In this document: positions 15,157-24,455 of the stretch, in pieces | Layout: the number at the start of each line of letters is the position of its first letter | Position numbering within the stretch: position 1 is the first letter of the stretch | Assembly (NCBI GenBank): GCA_910587995.1 | Contig: CAJUNS010000016.1 | Location: forward strand, 1 to 52,375 | DNA: 52,375 nucleotides | Reading direction: 5' to 3' | Source: an uncultured Oscillospiraceae bacterium | GTDB taxonomy: Bacteria > Bacillota_A > Clostridia > Oscillospirales > Acutalibacteraceae | Made by a program: the position numbers and the translations under genes | The notes under the pieces: model-generated | What the model saw: only the letters and a program-made list of their open reading frames with translations | The model's database searches: none | Told to the model about the DNA's origin: nothing

Positions 15157-15163
15157 AAAACCA

Positions 15164-15201
15164 AAACCCCCAGCGGGCCGTTGCAGCCACGCTGGGGGTT
15201 T
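15164..15201. terminator. Bidirectional terminator between the XRE gene and argS
   Basis: AAACCCCCAGCG (15164-15174) pairs with CGCTGGGGGTTT (15190-15201), with A/T-rich flanks on both sides. It serves the plus-strand regulator and the minus-strand argS operon. Confidence 0.85.
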
Positions 15202-15266
15202 CTATTTGTAAGCATAACGATGCCCGCTGGCTAAGGCCCATGCCTCTTGCCGGGCAAAGCCGCGGC

Positions 15267-16952
15267 CTACATGCTCTCCGGAGCCGTAACCTTAAAGAGG
15301 GCCAGGGCATTTTCCAGCACCGTTTTGGCAGAGGCGCACAGCTGCAGGCGGGCCGCGCTCAGGGCGGGCTCCACGCCCTTCACCCGGCAGGTGTTGTAGA
15401 ATTTGTGGAACAGGGTAGAAACATTCACCACATAGCGGGTGATGCGGGCCGGGTCCATGCTGCGGGCCGCGCCGGTCACCTCATCGGTGTAGCCGGAAAG
15501 CAGCCGGATGAGCTCCAGCTCTTCCGGGGCCTCCAGCAGGGCCAGCTCCTCCAGCGTACAGGGCCGGGGCTCCACGCCATCCGCGGCCAGATTGCGCAAA
15601 ATGCTGCAAATGCGGGCATGGGCATACTGCACATAGTACACCGGGTTCTGGGCGTCCTCTTTCACAGCCAGGTCCAGGTCAAAGTCAATTTTGGTGTTGG
15701 GCTCGTAAGAGTTAAACAGGAAGCGGGCCGCGTCAATGGGCACCTCGTCCAAAAGGTTGGCCATTGTGATGGCCTTGCCGCTGCGCTTCGAGAGCTTCAC
15801 GGCTTGGCCCTCCCGCACCAGGTTGACCATCTGCATCAGCACCACCTTTAGGCGCTCCGGGTCCAGCCCCAGGGCGGCAATGGCGGCTTTCAGCCGGGGC
15901 ACATAGCCATGGTGGTCCGCCCCCAGCACGTTAATGGCCGTGTCGAAGTTCCGGGTTACCAGCTTGTCGTAGTGGTAGGCAATGTCCGGCACAATATAGG
16001 TGGGCACCCCGTTGGAGCGCACCAGCACAAAGTCCTCGCTGCCAAAGGCCTCGCCCTTAAACCACAGGGCCCCTTCTTTCTCATAGGTGAAGCCTTTCTC
16101 CTTCATCAGCTCCACCACCCGGCCCACGGCCCCGTTTTGGTGCAGGGTGGACTCGTGGAACCAGTTGTCATACTCCACCCGGTAGCGCAGCAGGTCGTCG
16201 TGCAGCACCTGAATATTCTTGGGAATGGCATAGGCAGTCAGGGCCTTACGGCGGGCCTCCCCGTCCAGGCCCACCAGCTCGTCCCCGTGAAGCTCCGCAA
16301 AGGCCTTGGCGTTCTCGGTCACGTCCGCTCCCAGGTAGCCGTCCTCCGGGAAGGGGAAGCTTTCGTCAAAGAGCTGCATGTACCGGGCCTCAATGGACAG
16401 GCCGTAGCGGTTCACCTGGTTGCCCGCGTCGTTGACGTAGAACTCCCGCTGCACCTGATAGCCCGCCGCTTCCAGCACAGCGGAAAGGGCGTCGCCCAGC
16501 ACGCCCCCCCGGGCGTTGCCGATGTGCATGGGCCCGGTGGGGTTGGCAGACACATACTCCACCAGCACCCGCCTGCCCTGGCCCAAAGCGCTTTTGCCAT
16601 ACTCCGTCCCCAGGGCCTCAATGTCCTGGAGCACCTGGCCGTAAAAGCCCGGCTCATAGGTAAAGTTGAGAAAACCCGGCCCGGCGATCTCGCATTTCTG
16701 GAAAAAGCTTCCGGTCAGGTCCAGGTGCGAAACAATGGCCTCCGCGATCTTCCGGGGCGCGGCGTGAAAGGCCCGGGCTCCGGCCATGGCCGCGTTGCAG
16801 GACCAATCTCCATGCGCCCGGTCGCCGGGAACCTCCAAAACAATTTCCGGCGGCTGGGCCTGGGGCAGCTCCCCGGCCTCCACAGCCTGGGCCAGGGCGG
16901 CGGAAACCGCCTCCCGCAGCTGGCCCCGGGCTTTTTCTACCAGTTGAGACAT
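15267..16952 (-). CDS. argS: Arginyl-tRNA synthetase
   Basis: Class I aminoacyl-tRNA synthetase charging tRNA-Arg, 561 residues, full length. It has an N-terminal Add1 domain, the HIGH motif as HIGN at residues 143-146 (NPTGPMHIGNARGG), the KMSKS-equivalent VKLSKRSGKAITM, and a C-terminal anticodon-binding helical domain (NPVYYVQYAHARICSILRN). It is the last gene of a ddl-murI-DUF1934-argS run in one direction; the DUF1934-argS pairing is also seen in Bacillus (ywiB-argS). Confidence 0.97.
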   Translation of the reverse strand: MSQLVEKARGQLREAVSAALAQAVEAGELPQAQPPEIVLEVPGDRAHGDWSCNAAMAGARAFHAAPRKIAEAIVSHLDLTGSFFQKCEIAGPGFLNFTYEPGFYGQVLQDIEALGTEYGKSALGQGRRVLVEYVSANPTGPMHIGNARGGVLGDALSAVLEAAGYQVQREFYVNDAGNQVNRYGLSIEARYMQLFDESFPFPEDGYLGADVTENAKAFAELHGDELVGLDGEARRKALTAYAIPKNIQVLHDDLLRYRVEYDNWFHESTLHQNGAVGRVVELMKEKGFTYEKEGALWFKGEAFGSEDFVLVRSNGVPTYIVPDIAYHYDKLVTRNFDTAINVLGADHHGYVPRLKAAIAALGLDPERLKVVLMQMVNLVREGQAVKLSKRSGKAITMANLLDEVPIDAARFLFNSYEPNTKIDFDLDLAVKEDAQNPVYYVQYAHARICSILRNLAADGVEPRPCTLEELALLEAPEELELIRLLSGYTDEVTGAARSMDPARITRYVVNVSTLFHKFYNTCRVKGVEPALSAARLQLCASAKTVLENALALFKVTAPESM

Positions 16953-17023
16953 AATCTATCGTTCCTTTCGACTTCTAAATAATTTTTTCTGCGGCCAATG
17001 CGCTGTGCCCGCGGCGGGCCGAA

Positions 17024-17085
17024 CCCCTGGCGCCTCCGCCCCTTTGGCGCCAAGGCCGCCCCTAAAGGGGAGGAGGCGCCAGGGG
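17024..17085. repeat. Long GC hairpin over the DUF1934 stop codon
   Basis: CCCCTGGCGCCTCC (17024-17037) is perfectly complementary to GGAGGCGCCAGGGG (17072-17085), and CCCCTTT/AAAGGGG pair inside. The right arm encodes the last residues (APPPL) of the DUF1934 protein. There is no T-run, so it is probably an RNA-processing or stability element, or an inserted repeat, rather than a terminator. Confidence 0.6.
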
Positions 17086-17499
17086 GCTTACCTCCACCCG
17101 CAGCTCGTTCTGGCTGGAGAGGTTGGAATCTACATCCAGCGTGTATTTAATTACCATATACCCCCCGTCCCGGCCCAGCTCCGTGCTCAGCTCGCTGGTA
17201 AACACCCCTAGGGTCAAGGGGCCGAAGCCCGTGTCGTACATGCACAGATGCCGCCGGCCCTCCTCCAAAATCAGCCGGGTGGCCGAGCCCCCCCGCATCA
17301 TGGTTACCTTGCCGGGCTCCACCTTCAGCACCGCCGTATGGGAAACGCGGGGGTCGTCCTCATCGTATTCCTTATAGGCGATAAAGCTGGCCTTGTCCTT
17401 GACTGTGTAGGTGCCGGTGGTAGACAAAGTTACCTCGCCGCTGTCCTCCTCATAGAACTGCCTGCCCGTAATGTTGATCACATAATCTTCCCGCAGCAC
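17062..17499 (-). CDS. DUF1934 (YwiB-like) beta-barrel protein
   Basis: 145-residue calycin-like protein of the DUF1934 family. Typical features are the N-terminal DYVINITGRQ, a run of short beta strands, and the central TRLILEEGRRHLCMYDTGFG. The function of the family is not established. The start is GTG, 8 bases after AGGAGG. Placement directly before argS is the usual context. The C-terminal APPPL is encoded by one arm of a strong hairpin and may be a late addition. Confidence 0.85.
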   Translation of the reverse strand: MLREDYVINITGRQFYEEDSGEVTLSTTGTYTVKDKASFIAYKEYDEDDPRVSHTAVLKVEPGKVTMMRGGSATRLILEEGRRHLCMYDTGFGPLTLGVFTSELSTELGRDGGYMVIKYTLDVDSNLSSQNELRVEVSPLAPPPL

Positions 17500-17573
17500 A
17501 TTCCCCGCCTCCTTTCACGTCTTAACATTCTCCTTAAACATCCGAAAGCGCCGGGCCCGCTGGAAAAACCGGC

Positions 17574-18383
17574 TCACTCTCCGTTTTCGATGTCAATGCG
17601 CCGCCCCGCCACGCTGTGGCCCAAAAACAGCTCCGCCACCGAGGCAAAGTCCTCCGGCGCGTCCGTCACATAATACTCCGCCTGCCGCCTCTGGTCCGGG
17701 CCGCAGAGCAGCTCATGGCTGGCCAAAAACTCCGCCAGGGCCAGGGCCGCCTCTCTGCCGCTGTCAATCAGGGCTATGTCCGGGCCCATCACCTGGCGGA
17801 TGGTCCGCCGGATGATGGGGTAATGGGTACAGCCCAGAATCAGCGCCCCCACCCCGGCCTCCCGCAGGGGGGTCAGATACCGCTCCGCCGCCAGCCGGGT
17901 AATGGGGTCCTCTGGATCCACAAAGCCGCTTTCCACCAGGGGCACAAACAGGGGGCAGGCCTGAGAGAACACCTCCAGCTTTGGGTCCAGCTCTCGAAGG
18001 GCCCGCACATAAGAGCCGCTGGCAATGGTGGCGCTGGTGCCAATGACCCCCACCCGCCTGTTGTCCGCGGCCTTGGCCGCCGCCCGGGCGGTGGGGGCTA
18101 CCACATCGAAGTAGGGCACGGGCAGGGCGGCTCCAATGTCCCCGGCGGTGGAGCTCACCGTGCCGCAGGCGGCCAGCACGGCCTTTACATTGTGGCCCAG
18201 CAAAAAGTTCATGTCCTGCCGGGCATAGCGGCGCACGGTCTCCCGGCTCCGGCTTCCATAGGGCACCCGGCCTGTGTCGCCAAAATACACGATGCTCTCC
18301 CCAGGCAGGGCCAGCTCCAGCTCTTTCACGGCGGTCAGCCCCCCCAGGCCCGAGTCGAACACGCCGATGGGCCGGTTATCCAT
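17574..18383 (-). CDS. murI: Glutamate racemase
   Basis: Converts L- to D-glutamate for peptidoglycan, 269 residues. The catalytic cysteines are Cys73 (AACGTVSS) and Cys184 (LGCTHYP), with the N-terminal IGVFDSGLGGLTAVKEL motif. The first motif has Gly where many MurI proteins have Asn (ACNT); both cysteines are intact. It overlaps the end of ddl by 8 bases, so the two cell-wall genes are coupled. Confidence 0.95.
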   Translation of the reverse strand: MDNRPIGVFDSGLGGLTAVKELELALPGESIVYFGDTGRVPYGSRSRETVRRYARQDMNFLLGHNVKAVLAACGTVSSTAGDIGAALPVPYFDVVAPTARAAAKAADNRRVGVIGTSATIASGSYVRALRELDPKLEVFSQACPLFVPLVESGFVDPEDPITRLAAERYLTPLREAGVGALILGCTHYPIIRRTIRQVMGPDIALIDSGREAALALAEFLASHELLCGPDQRRQAEYYVTDAPEDFASVAELFLGHSVAGRRIDIENGE

Positions 18384-19455
18384 GGGCTCCGCCCGCTTTC
18401 TCCAGGGCCAGCTCCACCAGCCGGTCCAACAGTTGGGGATAAGTCAGTCCGCAGGCCATCCACAGCTTGGGGTACATGCTGATGGAAGTGAACCCAGGCA
18501 GGGTGTTGATCTCATTGAGCACCACCTGGCCCTCCCCGGTGACGAAGAAATCCACCCGGGCCAGTCCCGAGCAGCCCAGCAGCCGGTAGGCCCGCACAGC
18601 GGTCTCCCGAATCTTCTCCGCCACGTCCTCCGGAATGCGGGCGGGGATGTACAGCTGGCTGGTGCCGTTCACGTACTTGTCGTCATAGTCATAGAACTGG
18701 GCAGAAGCGCCAATCTCCCCCACAATGGATGCCTGGGCGCTGTCCCCCTGGCCCAGCACGGCGCACTCCACCTCCTGGCCCTTCACGCCCTCTTCCACCA
18801 TCACTTTGCCGTCCTCCCGGATGGCCTTTTGAATGGCCGCGTCCAAGTCCTCGGGGCGCTCTACCTTGCTGACGCCCACAGAGGACCCGGCGTTGGCGGG
18901 CTTGACAAACACAGGGAAATTAAGCCTTGCCTCAATTTTATTCCGGATCACCTCCGGCGCGGCGGCATAGCGGTGGGCATAAAACCACAGGTAGTGGGCC
19001 TGCCGGATGTCCGCCCCGGAGAGCAGGGTATGGGACACGGCCTTATCCATGCATACAGCGGAGCTGAGCACGCCGCAGCCCACATAGGGGATGCCCGCCA
19101 GCTGGAACAGCCCTTGAATGGACCCGTCCTCGCCGTTTTTGCCATGCAGGGCCGGGAAGACGCAGTCAATGGGAATGACCCGGGCCTGGGCCTCTTCCAG
19201 GACCACCAGGCCGTGGACCTGAGGGTCCGGTGATAAAAAGGCCGGGACGGCCTGTTCTTCCCAAGCGCTGTTTTCCAGGCCGGAGCAGGGGCCCTCATAC
19301 AACAGCCAGCGGCCCTCTCTGGTAATGCCAACGGGATAAACCTGATATTTTTCCTGGTCCAGATTCTCCAAAATGGACCGGGCGGACATCAAAGACACCT
19401 CATGCTCCGAAGACCGGCCGCCAAAGAGCACAGCCAGAGCACATTTTTTACTCAT
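18376..19455 (-). CDS. ddl: D-alanine-D-alanine ligase
   Basis: ATP-grasp ligase making D-Ala-D-Ala for peptidoglycan, 359 residues. The N-terminal VLFGGRSSEHEVSLMSA, the central VKPANAGSSVGVSKV and the C-terminal NEINTLPGFTSISMYPKL are diagnostic. It is the first gene of the operon, with its own promoter. Specificity (Ala versus Ser/lactate) cannot be settled by eye; the housekeeping context with murI argues for D-Ala. Confidence 0.96.
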   Translation of the reverse strand: MSKKCALAVLFGGRSSEHEVSLMSARSILENLDQEKYQVYPVGITREGRWLLYEGPCSGLENSAWEEQAVPAFLSPDPQVHGLVVLEEAQARVIPIDCVFPALHGKNGEDGSIQGLFQLAGIPYVGCGVLSSAVCMDKAVSHTLLSGADIRQAHYLWFYAHRYAAAPEVIRNKIEARLNFPVFVKPANAGSSVGVSKVERPEDLDAAIQKAIREDGKVMVEEGVKGQEVECAVLGQGDSAQASIVGEIGASAQFYDYDDKYVNGTSQLYIPARIPEDVAEKIRETAVRAYRLLGCSGLARVDFFVTGEGQVVLNEINTLPGFTSISMYPKLWMACGLTYPQLLDRLVELALEKAGGAHG

Positions 19456-19508
19456 GGGAAATCACCCTCGATTCTCACTAAAATAATGGATTGCAGCGGT
19501 CTCTCTGC

Positions 19509-19537
19509 ATTATACTATAGCGGGGCGGAATTATCAA
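19509..19537 (-). promoter_or_regulatory. Sigma-A promoter of the ddl operon
   Basis: On the minus strand TTGATA (plus 19532-19537), 17 bases, TATAAT (plus 19509-19514), about 50 bases before the ddl start. Confidence 0.8.
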
Positions 19538-19694
19538 CCTATGGGACGGAGAAAGTTCCGGTTTCGCCGGAAGCGGAAGCGGGACAAGCCCGGAAAGCCG
19601 CGCTCCAGGGCCTGCCCCGCTGGGGAAAGGAATTGGGAAAAATGAAGATAGATGGATTCTGTAAAAGCAAATGGAGCGCGGGAATAAATGTCCC

Positions 19695-20504
19695 CTAGCT
19701 TGGCAAAGCCAATGCCAGCGCCTTTTCAACCGCTTCCAAACAGTCCCCGTACAGGGGCGCGGCGTATTTGCCGTGGCGCTCAATGCGCCCATCCGGGGCG
19801 AGTTTCACCTCTTCCAACAGGTCGTCGTTCTCTGTGTAGGTCCAGCGCAGCCGGTAGCGAAAGGCCGCGTCCGCCGGGCAGTCTTCCTCCACCCGAAAAT
19901 CCATCCGGGCAAAATAGTCCGTCAGCGCTTCTTTGGGCTCCGGCTCCTCCAGCACCACTGTCTCGCCGGTTTCCAGGTTCTCAATCCACAGCTTTTCCGC
20001 CGGGTACATGCACTCATAATACAAGGAGGTCACCGGGGAAACCCCCGGAACCGCGCCCTCTCTCAACGCCTCCATCCACTCTTTGTCAAAGAGGACGCCG
20101 CCCCAGTCCGCCCAATCGGGATGGCGGTAGTGGTCCCGGTACACCCGGCCGTCCCAATAGGCCACCTGGGCCAGCACCTGGCCCTCCTGGTCAAAAAAGT
20201 CCACCCGGCCTTCATAGAGCTGCCTCTCCCCCGGAAAGGCCGACCATCCCGCAAACCGGTGGGTGGGGTAATGGCTCTCCTCATCATACGTGCCCAGCTC
20301 GGGACGGAGGTGGTTCAGGCTGTCCGTCAGCTCCCCAATCAGCTCCCGGTCCTCCACAACCACCCCGCCGTAAATGATGTACGCCACGCGTTCCGGATCA
20401 ATGTCCCGGGGGTCCGGCTCCAGGGCGGGGAGTTCCCGCCCTCCGCAGGCCGCCAGGCTCAGCGCCAGCAGGGCGCATAAAATCCAAAGAGCCACTGGTT
20501 TCAT
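19695..20504 (-). CDS. Lipoprotein of unknown function
   Basis: 269 residues, with a lipoprotein signal peptide (ALWILCALLALSLAACGG, lipobox LAAC) and an acidic, aromatic-rich soluble body. I do not recognise a domain. It follows the stalk-domain gene by 19 bases in the same direction, so the two are probably co-transcribed and may act together on the outer face of the membrane. The start is set by GGAAGGAGG. Confidence 0.75.
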   Translation of the reverse strand: MKPVALWILCALLALSLAACGGRELPALEPDPRDIDPERVAYIIYGGVVVEDRELIGELTDSLNHLRPELGTYDEESHYPTHRFAGWSAFPGERQLYEGRVDFFDQEGQVLAQVAYWDGRVYRDHYRHPDWADWGGVLFDKEWMEALREGAVPGVSPVTSLYYECMYPAEKLWIENLETGETVVLEEPEPKEALTDYFARMDFRVEEDCPADAAFRYRLRWTYTENDDLLEEVKLAPDGRIERHGKYAAPLYGDCLEAVEKALALALPS

Positions 20505-20523
20505 AGAGTCCCCCTCCTTCCGG

Positions 20524-21978
20524 CTATTCCGGCGGCAGGTCCCGGTAGGAGACCCCTGGGTGGCCGGCATAAGGACCGTCCTGGTCCAGCAGGGCGTTTA
20601 TCAGCTCCATATTGATGGTCTTCCCGTCCATGGCGGTGGCCAGGTAGCCATTATCGCCAGAGAATGCCACCGTCTTTTCATCCCGCACGCACACAGTTAT
20701 TTCCGCTGGGGTGAAATAGTCTTCCTCCGGCCGGCTCCAATGGACAAAGCACCGGCCGTCATCCGCCTCATCCCAGGCGCTGCCCGTCACATGGCCCTGC
20801 ACCCGGAATTCCATGGTCCCCATGTTCTCCGCAAGCCGCTTCACCAGCTCCGGGTCTGTCACCTCTGCCCGATACGTGCCCAGCCCGTCTTCGATCTGTA
20901 CTTTTTCCGCATTCAACGCGCCTTTCAGGGTCAAAATGGGGTCCGTGTCCCAGCGCTCCGCTTCGGGCAGCTCGTTGACCAGCCGCTCATAGCGGTCCGT
21001 GTCAATGGTCCCGCCCACCACCTGGTAGCGGAAGCGCGGGGCCAAGATACCCTCGCCGCCCGCGTTGGTGGAGAGCCAGCCTATGCGGCGGCCCTGGCTG
21101 TTGTACCAGGTGACGTTGTACTGCGGGCAGCCAGCCCACCCGGCATAGGGCTCGCCCCGGCGGTACTCCAGGCTGTTGACCTCTTCGGTGAGCTGGGCCA
21201 GCGCCTCGCCGTCCACCCGCACCTCCTTTTGCCCATACCCCCGGAGAATCAGCCACTCCGCGTCCTCGATCTGGAACAGCTTCTCCGGCTCAAACTCCTC
21301 CGGCTTGCCCTCCAGCACCCGGCGGATGCGGTCCAGGTCCAGGTCGCCGCCGCCATGCTGGTCGTTGGTGTAAAGCTCCCCATTAATGATGGCATAGTTC
21401 TCCGTGATGTTCTGGTACTTATACAGGCAGTCCCCGTCCTCGTCCAGGAACATCACGTCGATGCCGCTGCCCTCATAGTCCTCGGGGACCGTTCCATCCT
21501 CCACCTTGTAATAATGGTTGTAAATATAGAGCCGCCCAAACCAGGAGGAAACCGGGTCCTCCTGGCCGTCATAGGCCTCCACATCGGCGGTGCGGCCCTC
21601 CGCATCCCGGAACCGGATGCCGCGGACCAGCGCCATCCGCTTTTCCAGGTCCTCTTTTAGGGCCTCCTGCGCATAGTACTCCGGCTTGGGCGAGGCGTCC
21701 ACCCGGACCGTGCGCTCCTGGTGGTCATAGTTGACCCAAGCGCCCAGCTTCTCCGCCAAGGCCCGCACCGGGGCGTAGGTGGAGCCCTCATACACGAAGA
21801 TGGGCAGCTCCTTGCCGTTGGCGTCCCTGGGGGCAAAGGGCTCGCCCTCCACCTCTATTTTCACGTCCTGGCTGACGCGGATGCTCTGCTCCCCCGCCGA
21901 CACGCCCAGCCCAGTGCCAGCCGCCAGCAGGCAGCACAAAAAACCTGCCGCAAAGCTGATGAAAGTTCTTTTCCGCAT
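20524..21978 (-). CDS. Secreted protein with copper amine oxidase-like stalk domain
   Basis: 484 residues, with a signal peptide (residues about 5-28) and an N-terminal stalk domain at about residues 45-95 (EGSTYAPVRALAEKLGAWVN). This domain is common in clostridial surface proteins and is not itself an oxidase. The remainder is a beta-rich acidic region of unknown role. AAGGAGAAG precedes the ATG. The palindromic repeat copy 2 sits 58 bases upstream, where the promoter would be expected. Confidence 0.75.
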   Translation of the reverse strand: MRKRTFISFAAGFLCCLLAAGTGLGVSAGEQSIRVSQDVKIEVEGEPFAPRDANGKELPIFVYEGSTYAPVRALAEKLGAWVNYDHQERTVRVDASPKPEYYAQEALKEDLEKRMALVRGIRFRDAEGRTADVEAYDGQEDPVSSWFGRLYIYNHYYKVEDGTVPEDYEGSGIDVMFLDEDGDCLYKYQNITENYAIINGELYTNDQHGGGDLDLDRIRRVLEGKPEEFEPEKLFQIEDAEWLILRGYGQKEVRVDGEALAQLTEEVNSLEYRRGEPYAGWAGCPQYNVTWYNSQGRRIGWLSTNAGGEGILAPRFRYQVVGGTIDTDRYERLVNELPEAERWDTDPILTLKGALNAEKVQIEDGLGTYRAEVTDPELVKRLAENMGTMEFRVQGHVTGSAWDEADDGRCFVHWSRPEEDYFTPAEITVCVRDEKTVAFSGDNGYLATAMDGKTINMELINALLDQDGPYAGHPGVSYRDLPPE

Positions 21979-22036
21979 GTTCTTCTCCTTTCTCCCTTGG
22001 GAGGCCTTTCCAGACCCCTCTTTTCTTGTAGGCTTA

Positions 22037-22152
22037 TATAGTAAACGCACTTAAAAATCGGTATTTCCTGATTTTCAAGCAGGGCGGCGCGGGCGTACCC
22101 GTGCCGCTAGGTTCAAAAGAGGCATCACCTCTTTTGAACTGCGTTAACTATA
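22037..22152. repeat. Palindromic MITE-like repeat, copy 2
   Basis: About 116 bp, in inverted orientation to copy 1 at 2918-3031 and about 95% identical. The terminal inverted repeats are clearest here: TATAGTAAACGCA at the left and TGCGTTAACTATA at the right. It carries the same three hairpins. It lies in the gap 21979-22255 upstream of the stalk-domain gene. Confidence 0.8.
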
Positions 22153-22212
22153 CCTTAATAATCGTCATTTTTTGAGAAATATTTAGCGAAAACAGAAAAT
22201 TTTACATAAAAA

Positions 22213-22247
22213 AAGCCAGCGCCGCCTGTTGCTTTCAGGGCGCTGGC
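22213..22247 (-). terminator. Terminator after the YcxB-like membrane protein
   Basis: GCCAGCGCC pairs with GGGCGCTGGC, followed on the minus strand by TTTTTTT. It lies just after the stop of the upstream gene. Confidence 0.85.
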
Positions 22248-22255
22248 CTCTCTTT

Positions 22256-23554
22256 TTATTTTTGCTTCCGCATCTTCTCCCCAATGAAGCGGGCGAATTC
22301 TTCCGCCTCGCCCTGGGTGAAGCCGTACTGGTCCACCATGTAGGCGTTGTCCGGGCCATAGTAAAGGTAAAGGTACTGGCCCTTGCGGCGCAGGTCCGTC
22401 AGCTGGAAATAGGGCACCACGCTGGCCGCCTGAATGCCCGACACCCGGAAAGCCTCTGGGTAGAACACATAGTGGGCTGTCTGAGAGGGGCCCCGGCCAT
22501 AGACCTTCCGCTGAATCTTCTCAATGGAGGTGGGCATAAAAGCCAGCTTGTACGCATAGTAGCCGGAAACCGCCACCGCCGCCAGCTTCATCCACCACTC
22601 GCTGTCAATGAGAAAGGCCGCGGAAACCATAATCACACAGGTCAGCGCGCCAAAAATCAGCTCGCTCATGTTCTTCACCAAGGCCTGATACATGCTGAAA
22701 TGGTGGATGGCCTCCTTGGTGCAGTCCGTGTCGTTGGCGAACAGGGGCTGGCCCTCCACCTCATTGGGACCGTGGGTCTTGTGATACTCGCTGAGCTGCT
22801 CGGCCAGCTGGGCTTTTTTCTTCTTGTCGGACTTATTTTTTAGAGGCACATAGATCAAGGGCGCCACCACGGCGGCCAGCATCAGCCCCAGCAGAAGCAG
22901 GCTGTTCCGCAGATTGGCCATGTCCACCTCGGGCTTGTCCAGCACCTGGGTAAACTGTATGGACCCCACCAGCTCCTCCAGCGCCCGCGCTTCCTCCGGC
23001 TCAATAGGGTCCGCGTTGCCGAACAGGTGGAAGTTCAGAGCATAGCCGTTGATGATGGTCCCATAAATCAGCTCATGAAGCTCCTGAGTCTGGGTCCCCT
23101 CATCCCCTGTGGGGACTAGGTCCAGCTGGACCCGGTAAAACAGGTAGTCCCCCACTGGAAACCAGCTCTTGCCCAGGGTCAGGCTCTCGCTGTTGGATTG
23201 CAGAAGCTCCTCCAGCACCTTGTCCTGTTCCTCCTGGCTCAGCAGCCGCAGGTCGAAAACAGACTTGGCATAGTCGGACTGCTTGCGGATGAGGGACAGG
23301 GCTTTGCCGCCCTCCTTGGGCGCCAGTTCCACCAGAACCCCCATTTCCTGGTACTCCTTCAGCTTGGCGGCCGCGTCGCCAATGCCAGCCAGGGCCCAGA
23401 CCGGGTCGTCTTCCGGTGTGGAGGGGGTAAACTGGTAGAATTCATCGGGAATTTCCAGGGTGAAGTCCGGCCCGGACCAAGTTTGGGCCCCGGCGCTGAC
23501 GGGCAGCAGGACCCCCAGCAGGAGCACTGCCAGTACGAACGCGATTTTTTTCAT
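22256..23554 (-). CDS. Membrane protein with YcxB-like domain, unknown function
   Basis: 432 residues: a signal peptide, an extracellular domain of about 190 residues beginning WSGPDFTLEIPDEFYQF, a membrane segment near residue 225, a charged cytoplasmic loop (KNKSDKKKKAQ), then two further membrane segments and a C-terminal YcxB-like domain (YVFYPEAFRVSG, FARFIGEKMRK). The start lies 69 bases after the rnfB stop in the same direction with no terminator between, so it may be the tail gene of the rnf operon. Function not known. Confidence 0.7.
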   Translation of the reverse strand: MKKIAFVLAVLLLGVLLPVSAGAQTWSGPDFTLEIPDEFYQFTPSTPEDDPVWALAGIGDAAAKLKEYQEMGVLVELAPKEGGKALSLIRKQSDYAKSVFDLRLLSQEEQDKVLEELLQSNSESLTLGKSWFPVGDYLFYRVQLDLVPTGDEGTQTQELHELIYGTIINGYALNFHLFGNADPIEPEEARALEELVGSIQFTQVLDKPEVDMANLRNSLLLLGLMLAAVVAPLIYVPLKNKSDKKKKAQLAEQLSEYHKTHGPNEVEGQPLFANDTDCTKEAIHHFSMYQALVKNMSELIFGALTCVIMVSAAFLIDSEWWMKLAAVAVSGYYAYKLAFMPTSIEKIQRKVYGRGPSQTAHYVFYPEAFRVSGIQAASVVPYFQLTDLRRKGQYLYLYYGPDNAYMVDQYGFTQGEAEEFARFIGEKMRKQK

Positions 23555-23623
23555 AATAAATGATTCCGCCTTTCTCCGGGGCTCCTGGGCCCTGGCTGTC
23601 TTGGTAGCGTTGTGGCTTTGGCC

Positions 23624-24409
23624 TCACTCCATGGTGATAATATGCCGGGGGCAGGCTTCGGCGCATTTGCCGCAGCCCGTGCACTTCTCCGGGTCCACCT
23701 GGGCCAGGCCGTTCTTTACGGTTACGGCCTCAAATTCGCAGGTCTTCTGGCACTTCATGCAGCCAATGCAGCCCACCTTGCAGCTCTGCATGGTGGCCTT
23801 GCCCTTGTCGCAGCTGGAGCACCTCACCACTGCCCGGGGCTTAACCGGGGCCAGATGAATGAGCCCCTTGGGGCACGCGCCCACGCATTTGCCGCAGGCC
23901 ACGCATTTTTCCGGGTCTACAAGGGCGACCCCATTGCAGACCTCCACCGCGCCGTACCCGCAGGCGGCGGCGCAGTCGCCCAAGCCCAGACAGCCAAAAC
24001 GGCAGCTGGAGGCTCCCCCGGCCAGCTGCACGGCGGCGGAGCAGCTGGAGAGGCCATCGTAGATCATTTTGTCCTGGGTGTTGTCCGCGCTGCCCATGCA
24101 GTGGACAACCGCCGCTTTGCGCGTCATCTCCACCGCGCCGGAGCCTAAAATCTCCCCGCACTGGGCGGCCACAGCGGCCCCGCCGGGGGAGCACAGGCCG
24201 GGGCTTGCCTCGCCCTTGGCCATGGCGGCGGCATAGCCAGGGCAGCCGGAGTAGCCGCAGGCCCCGCAGTTGGCCCCGGGCAGAACCGCCTCCAGGGCCT
24301 CGGCCTTTTCGTCCTTGGGCACCGCCATGACGATGGAGGCCACCGCCAGCACCACGCCGGCCAACAGGCCGATGACGCCCACAATGATAATCGGTGTTAG
24401 GATATCCAT
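23624..24409 (-). CDS. rnfB: RnfB, iron-sulfur subunit
   Basis: Ferredoxin-accepting subunit of the Rnf ferredoxin:NAD+ oxidoreductase, 261 residues. It has one N-terminal membrane anchor (residues about 5-30), a 4Fe-4S domain with Cys48, Cys51, Cys56 and Cys73 (NCGACGYSGCPG), and several ferredoxin clusters (CVACGKCVGACP, CIGCMKCQKTC, CTGCGKCAEACP). The ATG with AAGGAAA nine bases upstream was chosen over a GTG three codons earlier. In most operons it directly follows rnfA; here an extra gene intervenes. Confidence 0.96.
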   Translation of the reverse strand: MDILTPIIIVGVIGLLAGVVLAVASIVMAVPKDEKAEALEAVLPGANCGACGYSGCPGYAAAMAKGEASPGLCSPGGAAVAAQCGEILGSGAVEMTRKAAVVHCMGSADNTQDKMIYDGLSSCSAAVQLAGGASSCRFGCLGLGDCAAACGYGAVEVCNGVALVDPEKCVACGKCVGACPKGLIHLAPVKPRAVVRCSSCDKGKATMQSCKVGCIGCMKCQKTCEFEAVTVKNGLAQVDPEKCTGCGKCAEACPRHIITME

Positions 24410-24455
24410 TTTTCTCACTTTCCTTGCTCGGGGCCCGCGCCCCGTTATTTTTGCG

